Positions 1 through 7,792 of a stretch of DNA of 49,020 nucleotides are shown piece after piece. A program made the translations under genes and the position numbers. Origin of the DNA: Candidatus Nitrosopelagicus sp. (lineage in GTDB: Archaea > Thermoproteota > Nitrososphaeria > Nitrososphaerales > Nitrosopumilaceae); contig JAOMAI010000005.1 of NCBI GenBank assembly GCA_028344155.1, positions 1 through 49,020 on the forward strand. Reading direction: 5' to 3'. Numbering within the stretch: the stretch's first letter is position 1; each line of letters begins with the position of its first letter. The notes under the pieces were generated by a model. It made no database searches. It had not been told where the DNA came from and saw only the letters and a list, made by a program, of their open reading frames with translations.

Positions 1-431
1 TCTGAGAAAGGTTTCATAGCATATGTTTCATTTTTTGTAATATTTTTTATTTCATTTTTTTCAATACTGATTTCGAGTTGATCAGAATTTGATATTTTTT
101 GATATGTTTCATTATCAACTTCTATTGGAAGTAAAAACGCACCATCAACAGAGTTTCTATAAAATATTCTTGCAAAAGATGTAGCAATTACTGCCTTTAT
201 TCCACATGTTGAGAGTGCAATTGGCGCATGTTCTCTTGAAGAACCACAACCAAAATTTTTTCCTGCAACAATGAAATCACCATCTTTGACTTTCGATGGA
301 AATTCAGGATCAAGTCCTTCCATTGCATGTGTTGCTAATTCATTATAATCATGAATTTTTAGATATGTTCCTGGGATTATAACATCAGTGTCAATATTAT
401 CACGTTCATATTTAATTACATTACCAATCAA
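1..431 (-). CDS. leuD: 3-isopropylmalate dehydratase small subunit (partial)
   Basis: Small (swivel) subunit of isopropylmalate isomerase, which converts 2- to 3-isopropylmalate in leucine synthesis. The reading frame gives NIDTDVIIPGTYLK, then KNFGCGSSREHAP, the substrate-binding loop of the aconitase swivel domain, and SFARIFYRNS. The start is probably the TTG at 431-429, which overlaps the leuC stop (TTGA) and follows a GAGG-like site at about 443-440; no ATG fits. The gene runs off the left edge after about 143 codons, so only the last few tens of residues are missing. It forms a translationally coupled pair with leuC. A related acid dehydratase of the same superfamily cannot be fully excluded. 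Confidence 0.88.
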   Translation of the reverse strand, partial: MIGNVIKYERDNIDTDVIIPGTYLKIHDYNELATHAMEGLDPEFPSKVKDGDFIVAGKNFGCGSSREHAPIALSTCGIKAVIATSFARIFYRNSVDGAFLLPIEVDNETYQKISNSDQLEISIEKNEIKNITKNETYAMKPFS

Positions 432-1699
432 TTCAAATCCCTCGGGTCAGTTAATTTTCCAGTTACAGCAGATGCAGCAGCGACTTGTGGTGATGCAAGA
501 TATGTCTGAGATTCTACATGCCCCATCCTTCCTGGAAAGTTTCTATTTGTAGTACTAACACAAATTTCATCTTTTGCTAATACTCCCATATGAGCACCAC
601 AGCATGCACCACATGTAGGTGGACCTACAGTAGCACCAGCATCTAAAAATATTTCAATTAATCCATCTTTTACAGCTCTCTTGTATATTGAAATTGCTGC
701 AGGCAATACTTCGGTTCGTATTTTTACTTGTCTTCCTTTAAGAATTTTAGCAGCTGCTAAAAGATCCTCATATTTTGCACCGGTACAAGAGCCAATGTAT
801 GATTTATCTAATTCAGTAGAAGATAGTTCTCTTGCAACAGTAATGTTATCAGGAGAAAATGGTTTTGCAACAGTAGGTTCCAATTCAGATGCATCATACT
901 CTAAAATTTTAGAATAATTAGCATCTTCATCTCCATGAAATTCAGAAACATTGGTTGCACCTCTTTGATTTAGATATTCAACTGTTTTTTTGTCAGATTC
1001 AATAATTCCATTTTTTGCACCAGCTTCAGTAGTCATATTACATAATGTCAATCTACTTTCTACAGACATTTCGTCAATTCCTGTTCCACCGAATTGCATA
1101 GTATTGTATGCTCCACCGTCATTTCCAATATCACCAATAATTTTTAGTATGAAATCTTTAGCCATTACGTGTGGAGGTAGTTTTCCATTAAGTTTGAAAT
1201 AATATGTTTCAGGTACTTTAAACCAAATTTCTCCATTTAGTAATACGTATGCAACATCTGTATGACCTAATCCGCAAGCAAATGCACCCAATGCACCAGT
1301 AGTGTTAGTGTGAGAATCACCACCAACATAAACATCTCCAGGATTAACTAATGCCTCTTCATGAGATAATGTATGACATATTCCATATTGTCCCATTCCA
1401 TATTTGAAATGTTTTTTGATATCATATTTTTTTGAGAAATTTGATAATTTTACAATATTTTCTGCAGATATTTTTTCTGCAGACGGAACAAAATGATCTT
1501 CAGCAATCCAAACTTTTGTTGGATCATGTAATTTTGAGGTATCAATTCCTTGTTTTTGTAATTTATCAAAAACTTTCAAAACTCCAGGTCCCGAAACATC
1601 ATGAACCATGACCTTATCGACCTTAGCAAAAACAATATCATCTGGAGAAACGGTATTTTTACCAGAAGCACGAGCTAGTATTTTTTCAGTTATGTTCAT
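428..1699 (-). CDS. leuC: 3-isopropylmalate dehydratase large subunit
   Basis: Large [4Fe-4S] subunit of isopropylmalate isomerase, of about 423 residues, the short archaeal/bacterial LeuC type. Visible motifs are GGDSHTNTTGALGAF, YIGSCTGAKYEDL and GPPTCGACCGAHMG, which hold the three cluster cysteines, and TTNRNFPGRMG near the C-terminus. An upstream in-frame ATG at 1714 exists. The ATG at 1699 (MNITEKILA) is preferred because it begins where the family begins and lies 27 bases after a TATA-like box. It overlaps leuD by four bases, and the two subunits form a heterodimer in the cytoplasm. Homoaconitase or a related enzyme is the main alternative, since the superfamily members look alike. Confidence 0.9.
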   Translation of the reverse strand: MNITEKILARASGKNTVSPDDIVFAKVDKVMVHDVSGPGVLKVFDKLQKQGIDTSKLHDPTKVWIAEDHFVPSAEKISAENIVKLSNFSKKYDIKKHFKYGMGQYGICHTLSHEEALVNPGDVYVGGDSHTNTTGALGAFACGLGHTDVAYVLLNGEIWFKVPETYYFKLNGKLPPHVMAKDFILKIIGDIGNDGGAYNTMQFGGTGIDEMSVESRLTLCNMTTEAGAKNGIIESDKKTVEYLNQRGATNVSEFHGDEDANYSKILEYDASELEPTVAKPFSPDNITVARELSSTELDKSYIGSCTGAKYEDLLAAAKILKGRQVKIRTEVLPAAISIYKRAVKDGLIEIFLDAGATVGPPTCGACCGAHMGVLAKDEICVSTTNRNFPGRMGHVESQTYLASPQVAAASAVTGKLTDPRDLN

Positions 1700-1721
1700 A
1701 AACGACAATGCCATCGATTGA

Positions 1722-1730
1722 GATTAAAAG
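1722..1730 (-). promoter_or_regulatory. TATA-like box of leuC-leuD
   Basis: On the minus strand this reads CTTTTAATC, centred about 27 bases before the ATG at 1699. The spacing predicts a transcript starting at or next to that ATG and argues against the in-frame ATG at 1714. Confidence 0.5.
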
Positions 1731-1741
1731 CTTTTCAGAAC

Positions 1742-1749
1742 AATAATTA
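1742..1749 (+). promoter_or_regulatory. TATA-like box of cofE
   Basis: AATAATTA centred about 26 bases before the cofE ATG at 1772, giving a leaderless transcript. It sits about 15 bases from the divergent leuC box, so the two promoters are nearly back to back. Confidence 0.45.
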
Positions 1750-1771
1750 GAGAATAATATCTAAAATAGCT

Positions 1772-2536
1772 ATGAATTTGACAGTAATTCCATTAACTTC
1801 AGAGAAAAAGGATGGTAAATTTTGCTTTTTTGAAGAACTAAAGAAGATTACTGATAAGAATAAAGTTGTAATCAAAGAAGGAGATGTACTAGTAATTTCA
1901 AGTAAGTTTATCTCAAATTCACAAGGACGAATTTTAGAGATAGAAAAATCAAAGGTTTGTGAAAAAGCAAAAAAAATTGCAAAGAAATTCAATAGTAATG
2001 AAAAATTTATAGAAATTGTTTATAGAGAATCAGATGAAATTGTAGGAGGAGTTGCAGGATTTGCCATGGCAACTACAGATGGAATATTGGCACCTAACGC
2101 TGGAATTGACAAATCAAATTCCAAGGGAACAAAAATTATTTTGTATCCTAATGAACCGTATAGATTTGCTGAAGAATTAAAAAGGAAAATTTTTCTTGAA
2201 CTAAATTTACATGTTGGTATAATCATAGTAGATAGTAGATTAATGCCTGCAAGAATTGGTACGACAGGAATTGCAATAGCATGTGCAGGAATAGAACCCA
2301 CAAAAGATTTACGTGGAGAGAAGGATTTGGATGGAAATCCACTAAAAGTTACATTCCAAGCGACTGCCGATAATTTAGCATCAATTGCAAATCATAAGAT
2401 GGGAGAAGGAAATGATCTGCATCCAATAGCAGTTATTAGAGATTCAGAATGTGAATTGACTAACAGACAGATTTTTTCCGAAGAGATGATAATTCCTTAT
2501 GAACAGTGTGTTTACATTAGAAGTTTTACTGATTAA
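1772..2536 (+). CDS. cofE: Coenzyme F420:L-glutamate ligase
   Basis: GTP-dependent enzyme that adds gamma-linked glutamates to F420-0, the last step of F420 coenzyme synthesis. The 254 residues match the archaeal stand-alone CofE length. They carry the family signatures GDVLVISSKFIS near the N-terminus, RESDEIVGG, ILAPNAGIDKSN, GIIIVDSRLMPARIGTTGIAI and ADNLASIANHKMGEGNDLHP, which include the metal- and GTP-binding acidic residues. It is not fused to the FMN-reductase-like FbiB domain. It stands alone on the plus strand, divergent from leuC and tail to tail with srp54, with the two stop codons sharing TTAA. Confidence 0.93.
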   Translation: MNLTVIPLTSEKKDGKFCFFEELKKITDKNKVVIKEGDVLVISSKFISNSQGRILEIEKSKVCEKAKKIAKKFNSNEKFIEIVYRESDEIVGGVAGFAMATTDGILAPNAGIDKSNSKGTKIILYPNEPYRFAEELKRKIFLELNLHVGIIIVDSRLMPARIGTTGIAIACAGIEPTKDLRGEKDLDGNPLKVTFQATADNLASIANHKMGEGNDLHPIAVIRDSECELTNRQIFSEEMIIPYEQCVYIRSFTD

Positions 2537-3858
2537 CCCATTCCAAGTTTACGAAGCATACCTTGCATTTGTCTACCTTTAGATGCTTTCATCATCGTTT
2601 TTGAGTTTTTGTAGTTTTTTATTAATTCTTTAACTTCATGTTCAGGCCAGCCAGAACCACGTGCAATTCTTTTGATTCTAGATGAATTTAATAAATCAGG
2701 ATCAGCTTTTTCTTTTGTATTCATACTTTGGATGATATATCGCCATTTGTCCATTCTTTTTTCCATCACTTCAAGTTGATCTTCTTTTACCATTCCTGAC
2801 AATCCAGGCATTGTTTCCATTAAACTTTGAAGAGAACCGACTTTGGTTACTTCTTCTAATTGATAAAAGAAATCTTCCATATTCATTTTACCGCTTGTAA
2901 TTCTTTTCATACGAACTTCATCTGCTTCATTACCAAGTCTTTTTGCAAGATCAAGTACAGCTTGAACATCACCCATACCTAAGAGTCTACCAACAAATCT
3001 AGTAGGTGAAAATTGTTCTAGATCATCAATTCTTTCACCAGTTCCAACATACATTACTTGTGCACCTGTTGCTGCAGATGCTGCAAGAGCCCCACCACCT
3101 TTTGCCGAACTATCAAGTTTAGTAATTACTATACCTCCAACGGGAACAATTTTGTTAAATGCCTCTGCTTGTGAAAAACACTGTTGGCCAATTGTACCAT
3201 CAATTACTAATAATGCCAAATCAGGATTAGATACTTTAGAAATTTCTGTCATTTCATCTAAAAGATCTTTTTCTTCTTTATGACGTCCAGCAGTATCAAT
3301 TAATACTATATCAATATTTGAATTTTCAAAATGTTTTAAGCCATTTTTAACAATTTCAGCTGCATTTTTGTTATTTTCTTCACCATAAACTTCAACATTA
3401 GATTTTTCACAATTGGTTCTTAATTGGACCAATGCGCCGGGTCTATAGGTATCAGCACCAATTGCACCAACACGGTATCCTTGTTTGGTAAGAAATTTTG
3501 CTAGTTTTGATGATACAGTAGTTTTACCACTTCCTTGAATTCCGAGCATCAAAACTTTGTTGATTTTTCCAGATTTGAAATGAAACTCAGTATCATTTCC
3601 TAGTAATTTTGATAATTCATCGTATAGAATTTTAACAATATGATCTTTTCGTGATAATCCAGGTGGTGGAGTTTCATTGATACAGCGTTCTTGAAGATTT
3701 TTTGTAATTTCAAGAACTAATTTTACATTTACATCAGATTGTAAAAGTGAACGTTGTACATCCTTTGCTAATTCTTTGATTAATTCCTCATCGATTCCAG
3801 AAGAACTAACAATTTTTTTAATTGCGGTTCGTAAACCATCTTTCAGATTATCAAGCAT
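2533..3858 (-). CDS. srp54: Signal recognition particle GTPase SRP54
   Basis: Targets nascent membrane and secreted proteins to the translocon through FtsY, in complex with 7S RNA and SRP19 (encoded here at 8802). The 441 residues show the N domain (about 1-90), the G domain with GIQGSGKTT (P-loop), DTYRPGA, DTAGRH and TKLDSSAKGGGAL, and the methionine-rich M domain from about 310. The M domain has LMETMPGLSGM and SRIKRIARGSG, the SRP-RNA binding helix. It overlaps the end of cofE (opposite strand, four bases) and the start of the frame overlaps dph6 by eight bases, so the two minus-strand genes are probably co-transcribed. Confidence 0.96.
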   Translation of the reverse strand: MLDNLKDGLRTAIKKIVSSSGIDEELIKELAKDVQRSLLQSDVNVKLVLEITKNLQERCINETPPPGLSRKDHIVKILYDELSKLLGNDTEFHFKSGKINKVLMLGIQGSGKTTVSSKLAKFLTKQGYRVGAIGADTYRPGALVQLRTNCEKSNVEVYGEENNKNAAEIVKNGLKHFENSNIDIVLIDTAGRHKEEKDLLDEMTEISKVSNPDLALLVIDGTIGQQCFSQAEAFNKIVPVGGIVITKLDSSAKGGGALAASAATGAQVMYVGTGERIDDLEQFSPTRFVGRLLGMGDVQAVLDLAKRLGNEADEVRMKRITSGKMNMEDFFYQLEEVTKVGSLQSLMETMPGLSGMVKEDQLEVMEKRMDKWRYIIQSMNTKEKADPDLLNSSRIKRIARGSGWPEHEVKELIKNYKNSKTMMKASKGRQMQGMLRKLGMG

Positions 3859-4540
3859 TATCTTTTAATTTCACATCCAATATTTCAAATCTTCCCCTAT
3901 AACCATCCCATTGAGTACTAGAGTCCTGAATAAACAATGATTTTTCAAATAAAGGACAATTTATCACAAATGTTTCAGCCTCCCCACCTTCAAAATTAAG
4001 ATTAAATCCAAATTTTTTTTGTAATTTTTCAAGATTTTCTAATCCATTTTTATCAATTATTTGCCCAAGCCAGGAATCATTCAAACCGTCTGAACTCACA
4101 CTGGTGATAATATATTCAAAATTTTCTTCCAATAGTTCTTTCATGTAAGATTCAGGTTTTGTATTCCATAAAGGAGATATAATTTCTAGATCATTTTTTT
4201 CACAAATTAAAGAGAAATTATCCTTTTGATATTTACTGAGAATTCCACCATGCACAATTCCTTCAATAGAGTAATCTTCTTTTGCACTAGTAACCAATCT
4301 ATCAAGCTTTTCAAATTCAACTTTAGAATCAATAGATGAAATTTCTTCAATTATTTGTGGGATTTTCATAGATTCAGCTTGTAAAGAAGTGAATTTTATG
4401 TTTGGATGATGAAGTAGATGACTTTCATTAGAATAAGGATGTAATGTCAATAATACATCAACCGAATGAGATAATTTTCTTGCAAGATAAATCGCATAGG
4501 TACTATCTTTTCCACCAGAAAATAATGCAGCTAATTTCAT
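3851..4540 (-). CDS. dph6: Diphthine--ammonia ligase-like ATP pyrophosphatase
   Basis: A PP-loop ATP pyrophosphatase of the DPH6 type, expected to amidate diphthine on elongation factor 2 as the last step of diphthamide synthesis. The N-terminus has the PP-loop FSGGKDST, and the C-terminal half has FEGGEAETFV, the second signature of this family. An in-frame ATG lies at 4567, but 4540 (MKLAALFSGGKDS) is where family members begin. The gene sits between eIF5A, itself a hypusine-modified factor, and srp54, all minus strand. Length (229 residues) fits archaeal single-domain DPH6. Confidence 0.82.
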   Translation of the reverse strand: MKLAALFSGGKDSTYAIYLARKLSHSVDVLLTLHPYSNESHLLHHPNIKFTSLQAESMKIPQIIEEISSIDSKVEFEKLDRLVTSAKEDYSIEGIVHGGILSKYQKDNFSLICEKNDLEIISPLWNTKPESYMKELLEENFEYIITSVSSDGLNDSWLGQIIDKNGLENLEKLQKKFGFNLNFEGGEAETFVINCPLFEKSLFIQDSSTQWDGYRGRFEILDVKLKDNA

Positions 4541-4563
4541 TTTAAAATAAAAAATAGGATGCC

Positions 4564-4668
4564 TCAATACTCATAATCTTCATCAGAAATCAGTTGGCTT
4601 TTCCAGTCATCATTAGCATCCAATTTAGGATGTTTTAATTCGCATGATTTTAGTTCTTCCCATAACAT
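4564..4668 (-). CDS. Candidate small acidic protein overlapping eIF5A 3' end
   Basis: A 34-codon frame from the ATG at 4668 to TGA at 4564, beginning MLWEELKS and ending LISDEDYEY. It overlaps the last 44 bases of eIF5A in another frame and fills the gap before dph6. It would be translated from the same transcript. The acidic, tyrosine-containing tail does not look like random AT-rich frame, but its length gives no statistical weight and no family is recognised. It may be noise. Confidence 0.3.
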   Translation of the reverse strand: MLWEELKSCELKHPKLDANDDWKSQLISDEDYEY

Positions 4669-5038
4669 TCCAATATTCAATGTCTTGACCTTGCTCTAAT
4701 TTTCCGTCAACTTCTTCGTCAACCATCTGTATATCAACGGTTTCAAATGTTTCTCCATCCATAACTTGAATTTCAGAACCAGTCATTGAAATTATTTGGC
4801 CAACTCTTTTATCGATTAGTGGAACATGGATTTGCATACTTACAGGACCTACATGTGGACGTTTAGCACCATCAAAAACACCTACTCCAACAATTCGTGC
4901 TTTTGCTGCTCCGTGTTTTCCAGGTTTACTAGTATCATATTCAGATATTCTACAAGGCTCACCAGTAGGTTGATCACCAACCGGCAATAAAATGTAAGAA
5001 CCAATTTTTAATGAACCCAAATCAGAAGGTTTGCTCAT
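4625..5038 (-). CDS. eif5a: Translation initiation factor 5A
   Basis: Factor that binds near the ribosomal peptidyl-tRNA and helps formation of difficult peptide bonds. The 137 residues have the SH3-like domain with the loop SKPGKHGAAKARIVG, whose lysine (the K in PGKHG) is the deoxyhypusine/hypusine site, followed by the OB-fold domain with GSEIQVMDGETFETV. It is followed on the same strand by dph6. This places a hypusinated factor next to an enzyme of diphthamide synthesis. Confidence 0.95.
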   Translation of the reverse strand: MSKPSDLGSLKIGSYILLPVGDQPTGEPCRISEYDTSKPGKHGAAKARIVGVGVFDGAKRPHVGPVSMQIHVPLIDKRVGQIISMTGSEIQVMDGETFETVDIQMVDEEVDGKLEQGQDIEYWNVMGRTKIMRIKTS

Positions 5039-5072
5039 AACAAAATAATTTCTGAGGGGTATTTACCTTTTT

Positions 5073-5684
5073 TTATTTCATTGTTTCAAGAATTGAGAGG
5101 CTAACAAGATTATTCATGACAATTCCTTTTCTACAAATATCACGTCTAGTTTGTTCACAATATTTGTTGTCACTTTGATGACTTTTGTCACTTGAAATTT
5201 CTAACATTACAATATGATCGCTATATGGAAACTCAAATTTTGGAGATTCTTTAGATAATAATTTCATATTTCCAAATCCAGCACGATATACTTTTTCTCG
5301 TCTAGCAACATGCGCAGATACATCTTTAAGATCTTCTTTTGAATCACCATATTCAAGATAATAGATTGAAACAAAATTTGTTTTTTCAGTTAGTGGTCTT
5401 TCAAATATAGTATCATCGATTTTAAAGAGAAATGATGGTTTGTCTGTATCTTGAGAGAGGATTTCTTTTGAAATTTTTTCATGATTTTTGAATTTTGCCA
5501 ATATGTAATGATTTGATGAGGTCAAAAAGTATGGTTTGCTATCTTCAGAAAAGGTAGCCGTAACAAAATAGAGAGATTCAATATTTTTTGATGAGACCCA
5601 ACTATCCTTGAGTTCTATTGAGTCATGATCATGAAGATATGGTGCACAGACATAACCACTATGTATTTGAGAATCATTACTCAT
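5073..5684 (-). CDS. Conserved-type hypothetical protein
   Basis: Not recognised. It has about 203 residues, no membrane segment, and is probably a soluble alpha/beta protein. Segments with alternating hydrophobics such as YILAKFK, FVSIYYLEYG and HIVMLEIS suggest a beta-rich core. The C-terminal part has two close cysteines (YCEQTRRDIC). An in-frame ATG at 5693 precedes, but the ATG at 5684 (MSNDSQIHS) is preferred because a TATA-like box is centred 26 bases before it. It lies upstream of eIF5A with a 34-base gap and may be cotranscribed with it. Confidence 0.65.
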   Translation of the reverse strand: MSNDSQIHSGYVCAPYLHDHDSIELKDSWVSSKNIESLYFVTATFSEDSKPYFLTSSNHYILAKFKNHEKISKEILSQDTDKPSFLFKIDDTIFERPLTEKTNFVSIYYLEYGDSKEDLKDVSAHVARREKVYRAGFGNMKLLSKESPKFEFPYSDHIVMLEISSDKSHQSDNKYCEQTRRDICRKGIVMNNLVSLSILETMK

Positions 5685-5705
5685 GAATCTCAAAATTAAC
5701 GTAAG

Positions 5706-5714
5706 TAATTAAAT
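5706..5714 (-). promoter_or_regulatory. TATA-like box of the 5073-5684 gene
   Basis: On the minus strand ATTTAATTA, centred 26 bases before the ATG at 5684. It decides the start between two in-frame ATGs. Confidence 0.45.
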
Positions 5715-5740
5715 TTGTTCAAAAATGGTCAAAACTAATA

Positions 5741-5750
5741 ATTAATAAAT
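5741..5750 (+). promoter_or_regulatory. TATA-like box of tRNA-Tyr
   Basis: ATTAATAAAT centred about 28 bases before the first base of mature tRNA-Tyr, so the primary transcript should have little or no 5' leader. The surrounding AT-rich run makes the exact box uncertain. Confidence 0.4.
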
Positions 5751-5773
5751 AAAAAAAATATCAGAAAATATGT

Positions 5774-5893
5774 CCCCACTTAGCTCAGCCTGGTAGAGCT
5801 TCCGACTGTAGTTGTCGGCTTAGGGCTGAATAACAGTAGTCTACTAGGCATACAGAAATCGGGTTGTCGAAGGCTCAAATCCTTCAGTGGGGA
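5774..5893 (+). tRNA. tRNA-Tyr (GTA) with intron
   Basis: Acceptor stem CCCCACT (5774-5780) pairs with AGTGGGG (5886-5892), with discriminator A at 5893 and an encoded CCA at 5894-5896. The D arm is GCTC/GAGC. The anticodon stem TCCGA (5801-5805) pairs with TCGGG (5859-5863) around loop CTGTAG...A, giving anticodon GTA at 5808-5810. The T arm is GAAGG/CCTTC. The 46 extra bases between positions 37 and 38 are an intron at the usual archaeal site. Splicing needs the archaeal tRNA endonuclease and a ligase; RtcB is encoded in this window at 45486. Confidence 0.95.
5812..5857 (+). other. Intron of tRNA-Tyr (37/38)
   Basis: About 46 bases between anticodon-loop positions 37 and 38. The borders are placed so that the seven-base loop and five-pair stem are restored after removal. 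A shift of a base or two is possible because the bulge-helix-bulge cannot be folded here. Confidence 0.75.
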
Positions 5894-5907
5894 CCATTAT
5901 TTTTTAG

Positions 5908-6972
5908 TTAAGGATTAATTACTGCTCGTCCCAAAATTTTTCTGTTTTTTAGATCATCTAAAGCACCAGTTGCTTCATCTAAAGTATAATGTTTTGATAC
6001 AATTGGATTGATAACACCTTTTTTGGCAAGTTCGATTAATTCCACCATGTCTTTATAATTTCCAGTATAAGCACCTTGAATAGTTATTGCCTTTAATGGT
6101 ACAGACACTAAAGGTAATTCAACAGAACCACCAAACAAACCAACTAGTATGATATTTCCACGTTTTCTAATTACAGATAAATCTAATTTTACAGTTGGAG
6201 GTGCATTTACAAAGTCAATTATACTATCAACACCTTTTTCATTACAGATAGACATTATTTTTTGTGATGCATCACTTTCTTTTGTATTAACTGTGTCAGT
6301 TGCACCTAATTCTTTTGCAGTCTTTAATTTTTCATCATCAAGATCTGCACAAATGATTTTACATTTTGCCAGATGACTTGCTAGTTGAACACCCATCAAG
6401 CCTAGACCACCCGCACCAACAATTAAAATTGATTCAGGGTTATTTACTAATGCTTTTTTGATTGCAGTATAAGCAGTTAATCCAGAACATGCTAACGAAG
6501 ATGCTGAATCAGGATCTACATTGCCTATATTTGCTAAAAATTTGTAATCAGGAACAATAATTTTTTCAGCGTATCCTCCATCTTGAAAAACACCTAATGA
6601 TTGGGGAGTTTCACACAAATTTGTATCTCCTTTTTTACAAGAAGTACAATCACAATTACTTGGTCCAATCCAAGGGTAAACCAAGACATTATCACCAATT
6701 TTCACATCTTGTACAGAATCACCAATTTTTTCAATAGTACCGACAACCTCATGACCAGGAGTTACAGGGAATTTTACGCCTCTATCTGTAACTTTCATGA
6801 ATCCATCACCTGTGTCATATCCACCTTCCCAAAGATGAAGATCACTATGACAGACTCCTGTGGAGAGTACTTTGATTAAAACCTGAGTTCCAGAAGGTTC
6901 AGAAATCTCAACTTGATTTAGTTCAAGTGGTTTATCAGGTTCGATTATTCGTGCCGCTTTCACAAAAGGCAT
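5908..6972 (-). CDS. Zinc-dependent alcohol dehydrogenase (MDR family)
   Basis: Medium-chain dehydrogenase/reductase of 354 residues, resembling the crenarchaeal NAD(P)-dependent alcohol dehydrogenases. It has catalytic zinc ligands in GVCHSDLHLW and PGHEVVGTIEKIGD. The structural zinc loop is CDCTSCKKGDTNLC. The Rossmann fold has GAGGLGLMGVQLA, followed by an acidic residue (CADLD) that favours NAD over NADP. In thaumarchaea such enzymes are candidates for semialdehyde reduction in the 3-hydroxypropionate/4-hydroxybutyrate carbon-fixation cycle; that role is inference, and the substrate cannot be read from the sequence. It is divergent from scpA, with only 22 bases between the starts. Confidence 0.85.
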   Translation of the reverse strand: MPFVKAARIIEPDKPLELNQVEISEPSGTQVLIKVLSTGVCHSDLHLWEGGYDTGDGFMKVTDRGVKFPVTPGHEVVGTIEKIGDSVQDVKIGDNVLVYPWIGPSNCDCTSCKKGDTNLCETPQSLGVFQDGGYAEKIIVPDYKFLANIGNVDPDSASSLACSGLTAYTAIKKALVNNPESILIVGAGGLGLMGVQLASHLAKCKIICADLDDEKLKTAKELGATDTVNTKESDASQKIMSICNEKGVDSIIDFVNAPPTVKLDLSVIRKRGNIILVGLFGGSVELPLVSVPLKAITIQGAYTGNYKDMVELIELAKKGVINPIVSKHYTLDEATGALDDLKNRKILGRAVINP

Positions 6973-6994
6973 TTTTTATTTTATAATATAAGAG

Positions 6995-7726
6995 TTGACT
7001 GATGATGAAAAGAAAATAGAGTCGATAGATATTATTCAATTAGAATGTGAAGGTTTTGTGAGTCAGGAAGAAACAAAATCACTTATTTCAAAAGTTCCAA
7101 TTAACGTATTATTTAATCCGGAAGGAATTCAAAAAAGAGACGTTTGGGACATAGATCTTATTCAGATTTTGTCAATGTTATTAAAAATTCTAGAAAAAAC
7201 TGATAAAAAAGATCTTAGAGTAGCAGGAATGGCGGCATTATCATCATCATTAATCTACAAATTAAAAGTGGAGAGTATTTTTGCATTACAAAAAGCAGCC
7301 ATGGAGAAAAAATCATTACGTCAGAGAACTGATGTTGATATAGATATTCTCGAGTTCCCATATAGACATGAATCAACATATCCCGTGAGTTTAGATGAAT
7401 TACTAGATTTACTTGAAAATCTGATTGGGACAATTGCAAATCCAAGAGAAAGAAAGGGTAGTAAATTAAGATTTGAACCAATTGAACCACCAGATTTTAA
7501 GAAGATTTTCAATAATCTCGAGAATATCATAGGAGAGTATCAAGATTTAGTATTAAGAAAACTTCAAGCAAATGGCTCAATTTTACTTGAAAAAATTGTA
7601 GAAGAGTTAGATACAACAGATTCCATTAGATGCTTTTTTGCAATATTATTTTTGGCAAGAGATGAAAAAATAGACATCCTGCAAGAAGATGGGGAGGAAG
7701 AGATTAGGGTTACCCTAATCAAATAA
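6995..7726 (+). CDS. scpA: Segregation and condensation protein A
   Basis: Kleisin subunit that, with ScpB and SMC, compacts and segregates chromosomes. The 243 residues fit archaeal ScpA. There is an N-terminal helical SMC-neck binding region including WDIDLIQILSMLLKIL, then DLRVAGMAALSSSLIYKLKVES. An acidic and proline-containing linker with FPYRHESTYPVSLDELLDLL follows, and the C-terminal winged helix (ILLEKIVEELDTTDSIRCFFAILFLARDEKI) binds the SMC head. The start is TTG at 6995, since no in-frame ATG is near. It is followed by scpB after 66 bases, the usual scpAB order. Confidence 0.88.
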   Translation: MTDDEKKIESIDIIQLECEGFVSQEETKSLISKVPINVLFNPEGIQKRDVWDIDLIQILSMLLKILEKTDKKDLRVAGMAALSSSLIYKLKVESIFALQKAAMEKKSLRQRTDVDIDILEFPYRHESTYPVSLDELLDLLENLIGTIANPRERKGSKLRFEPIEPPDFKKIFNNLENIIGEYQDLVLRKLQANGSILLEKIVEELDTTDSIRCFFAILFLARDEKIDILQEDGEEEIRVTLIK

Positions 7727-7761
7727 TAATTTACAATTTGATCAACGATATGAAAAGGATG

Positions 7762-7769
7762 ATTTTAAG
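7762..7769 (+). promoter_or_regulatory. TATA-like box of scpB
   Basis: ATTTTAAG centred about 27 bases before the ATG at 7793. It favours that start over the in-frame ATG at 7781 and suggests scpB has its own promoter besides read-through from scpA. Confidence 0.4.
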
Positions 7770-7792
7770 TCAATTTCAACATGGAGATAATC

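Noticed and set aside
681-1202. Plus-strand frames opposite leuC
   Set aside because: They mirror the real minus-strand gene, have no promoter and carry no family motif.
7215-7530. Minus-strand frames opposite scpA
   Set aside because: They overlap each other in two frames and read as low-complexity hydrophobic sequence, the shadow of a helical AT-rich gene.
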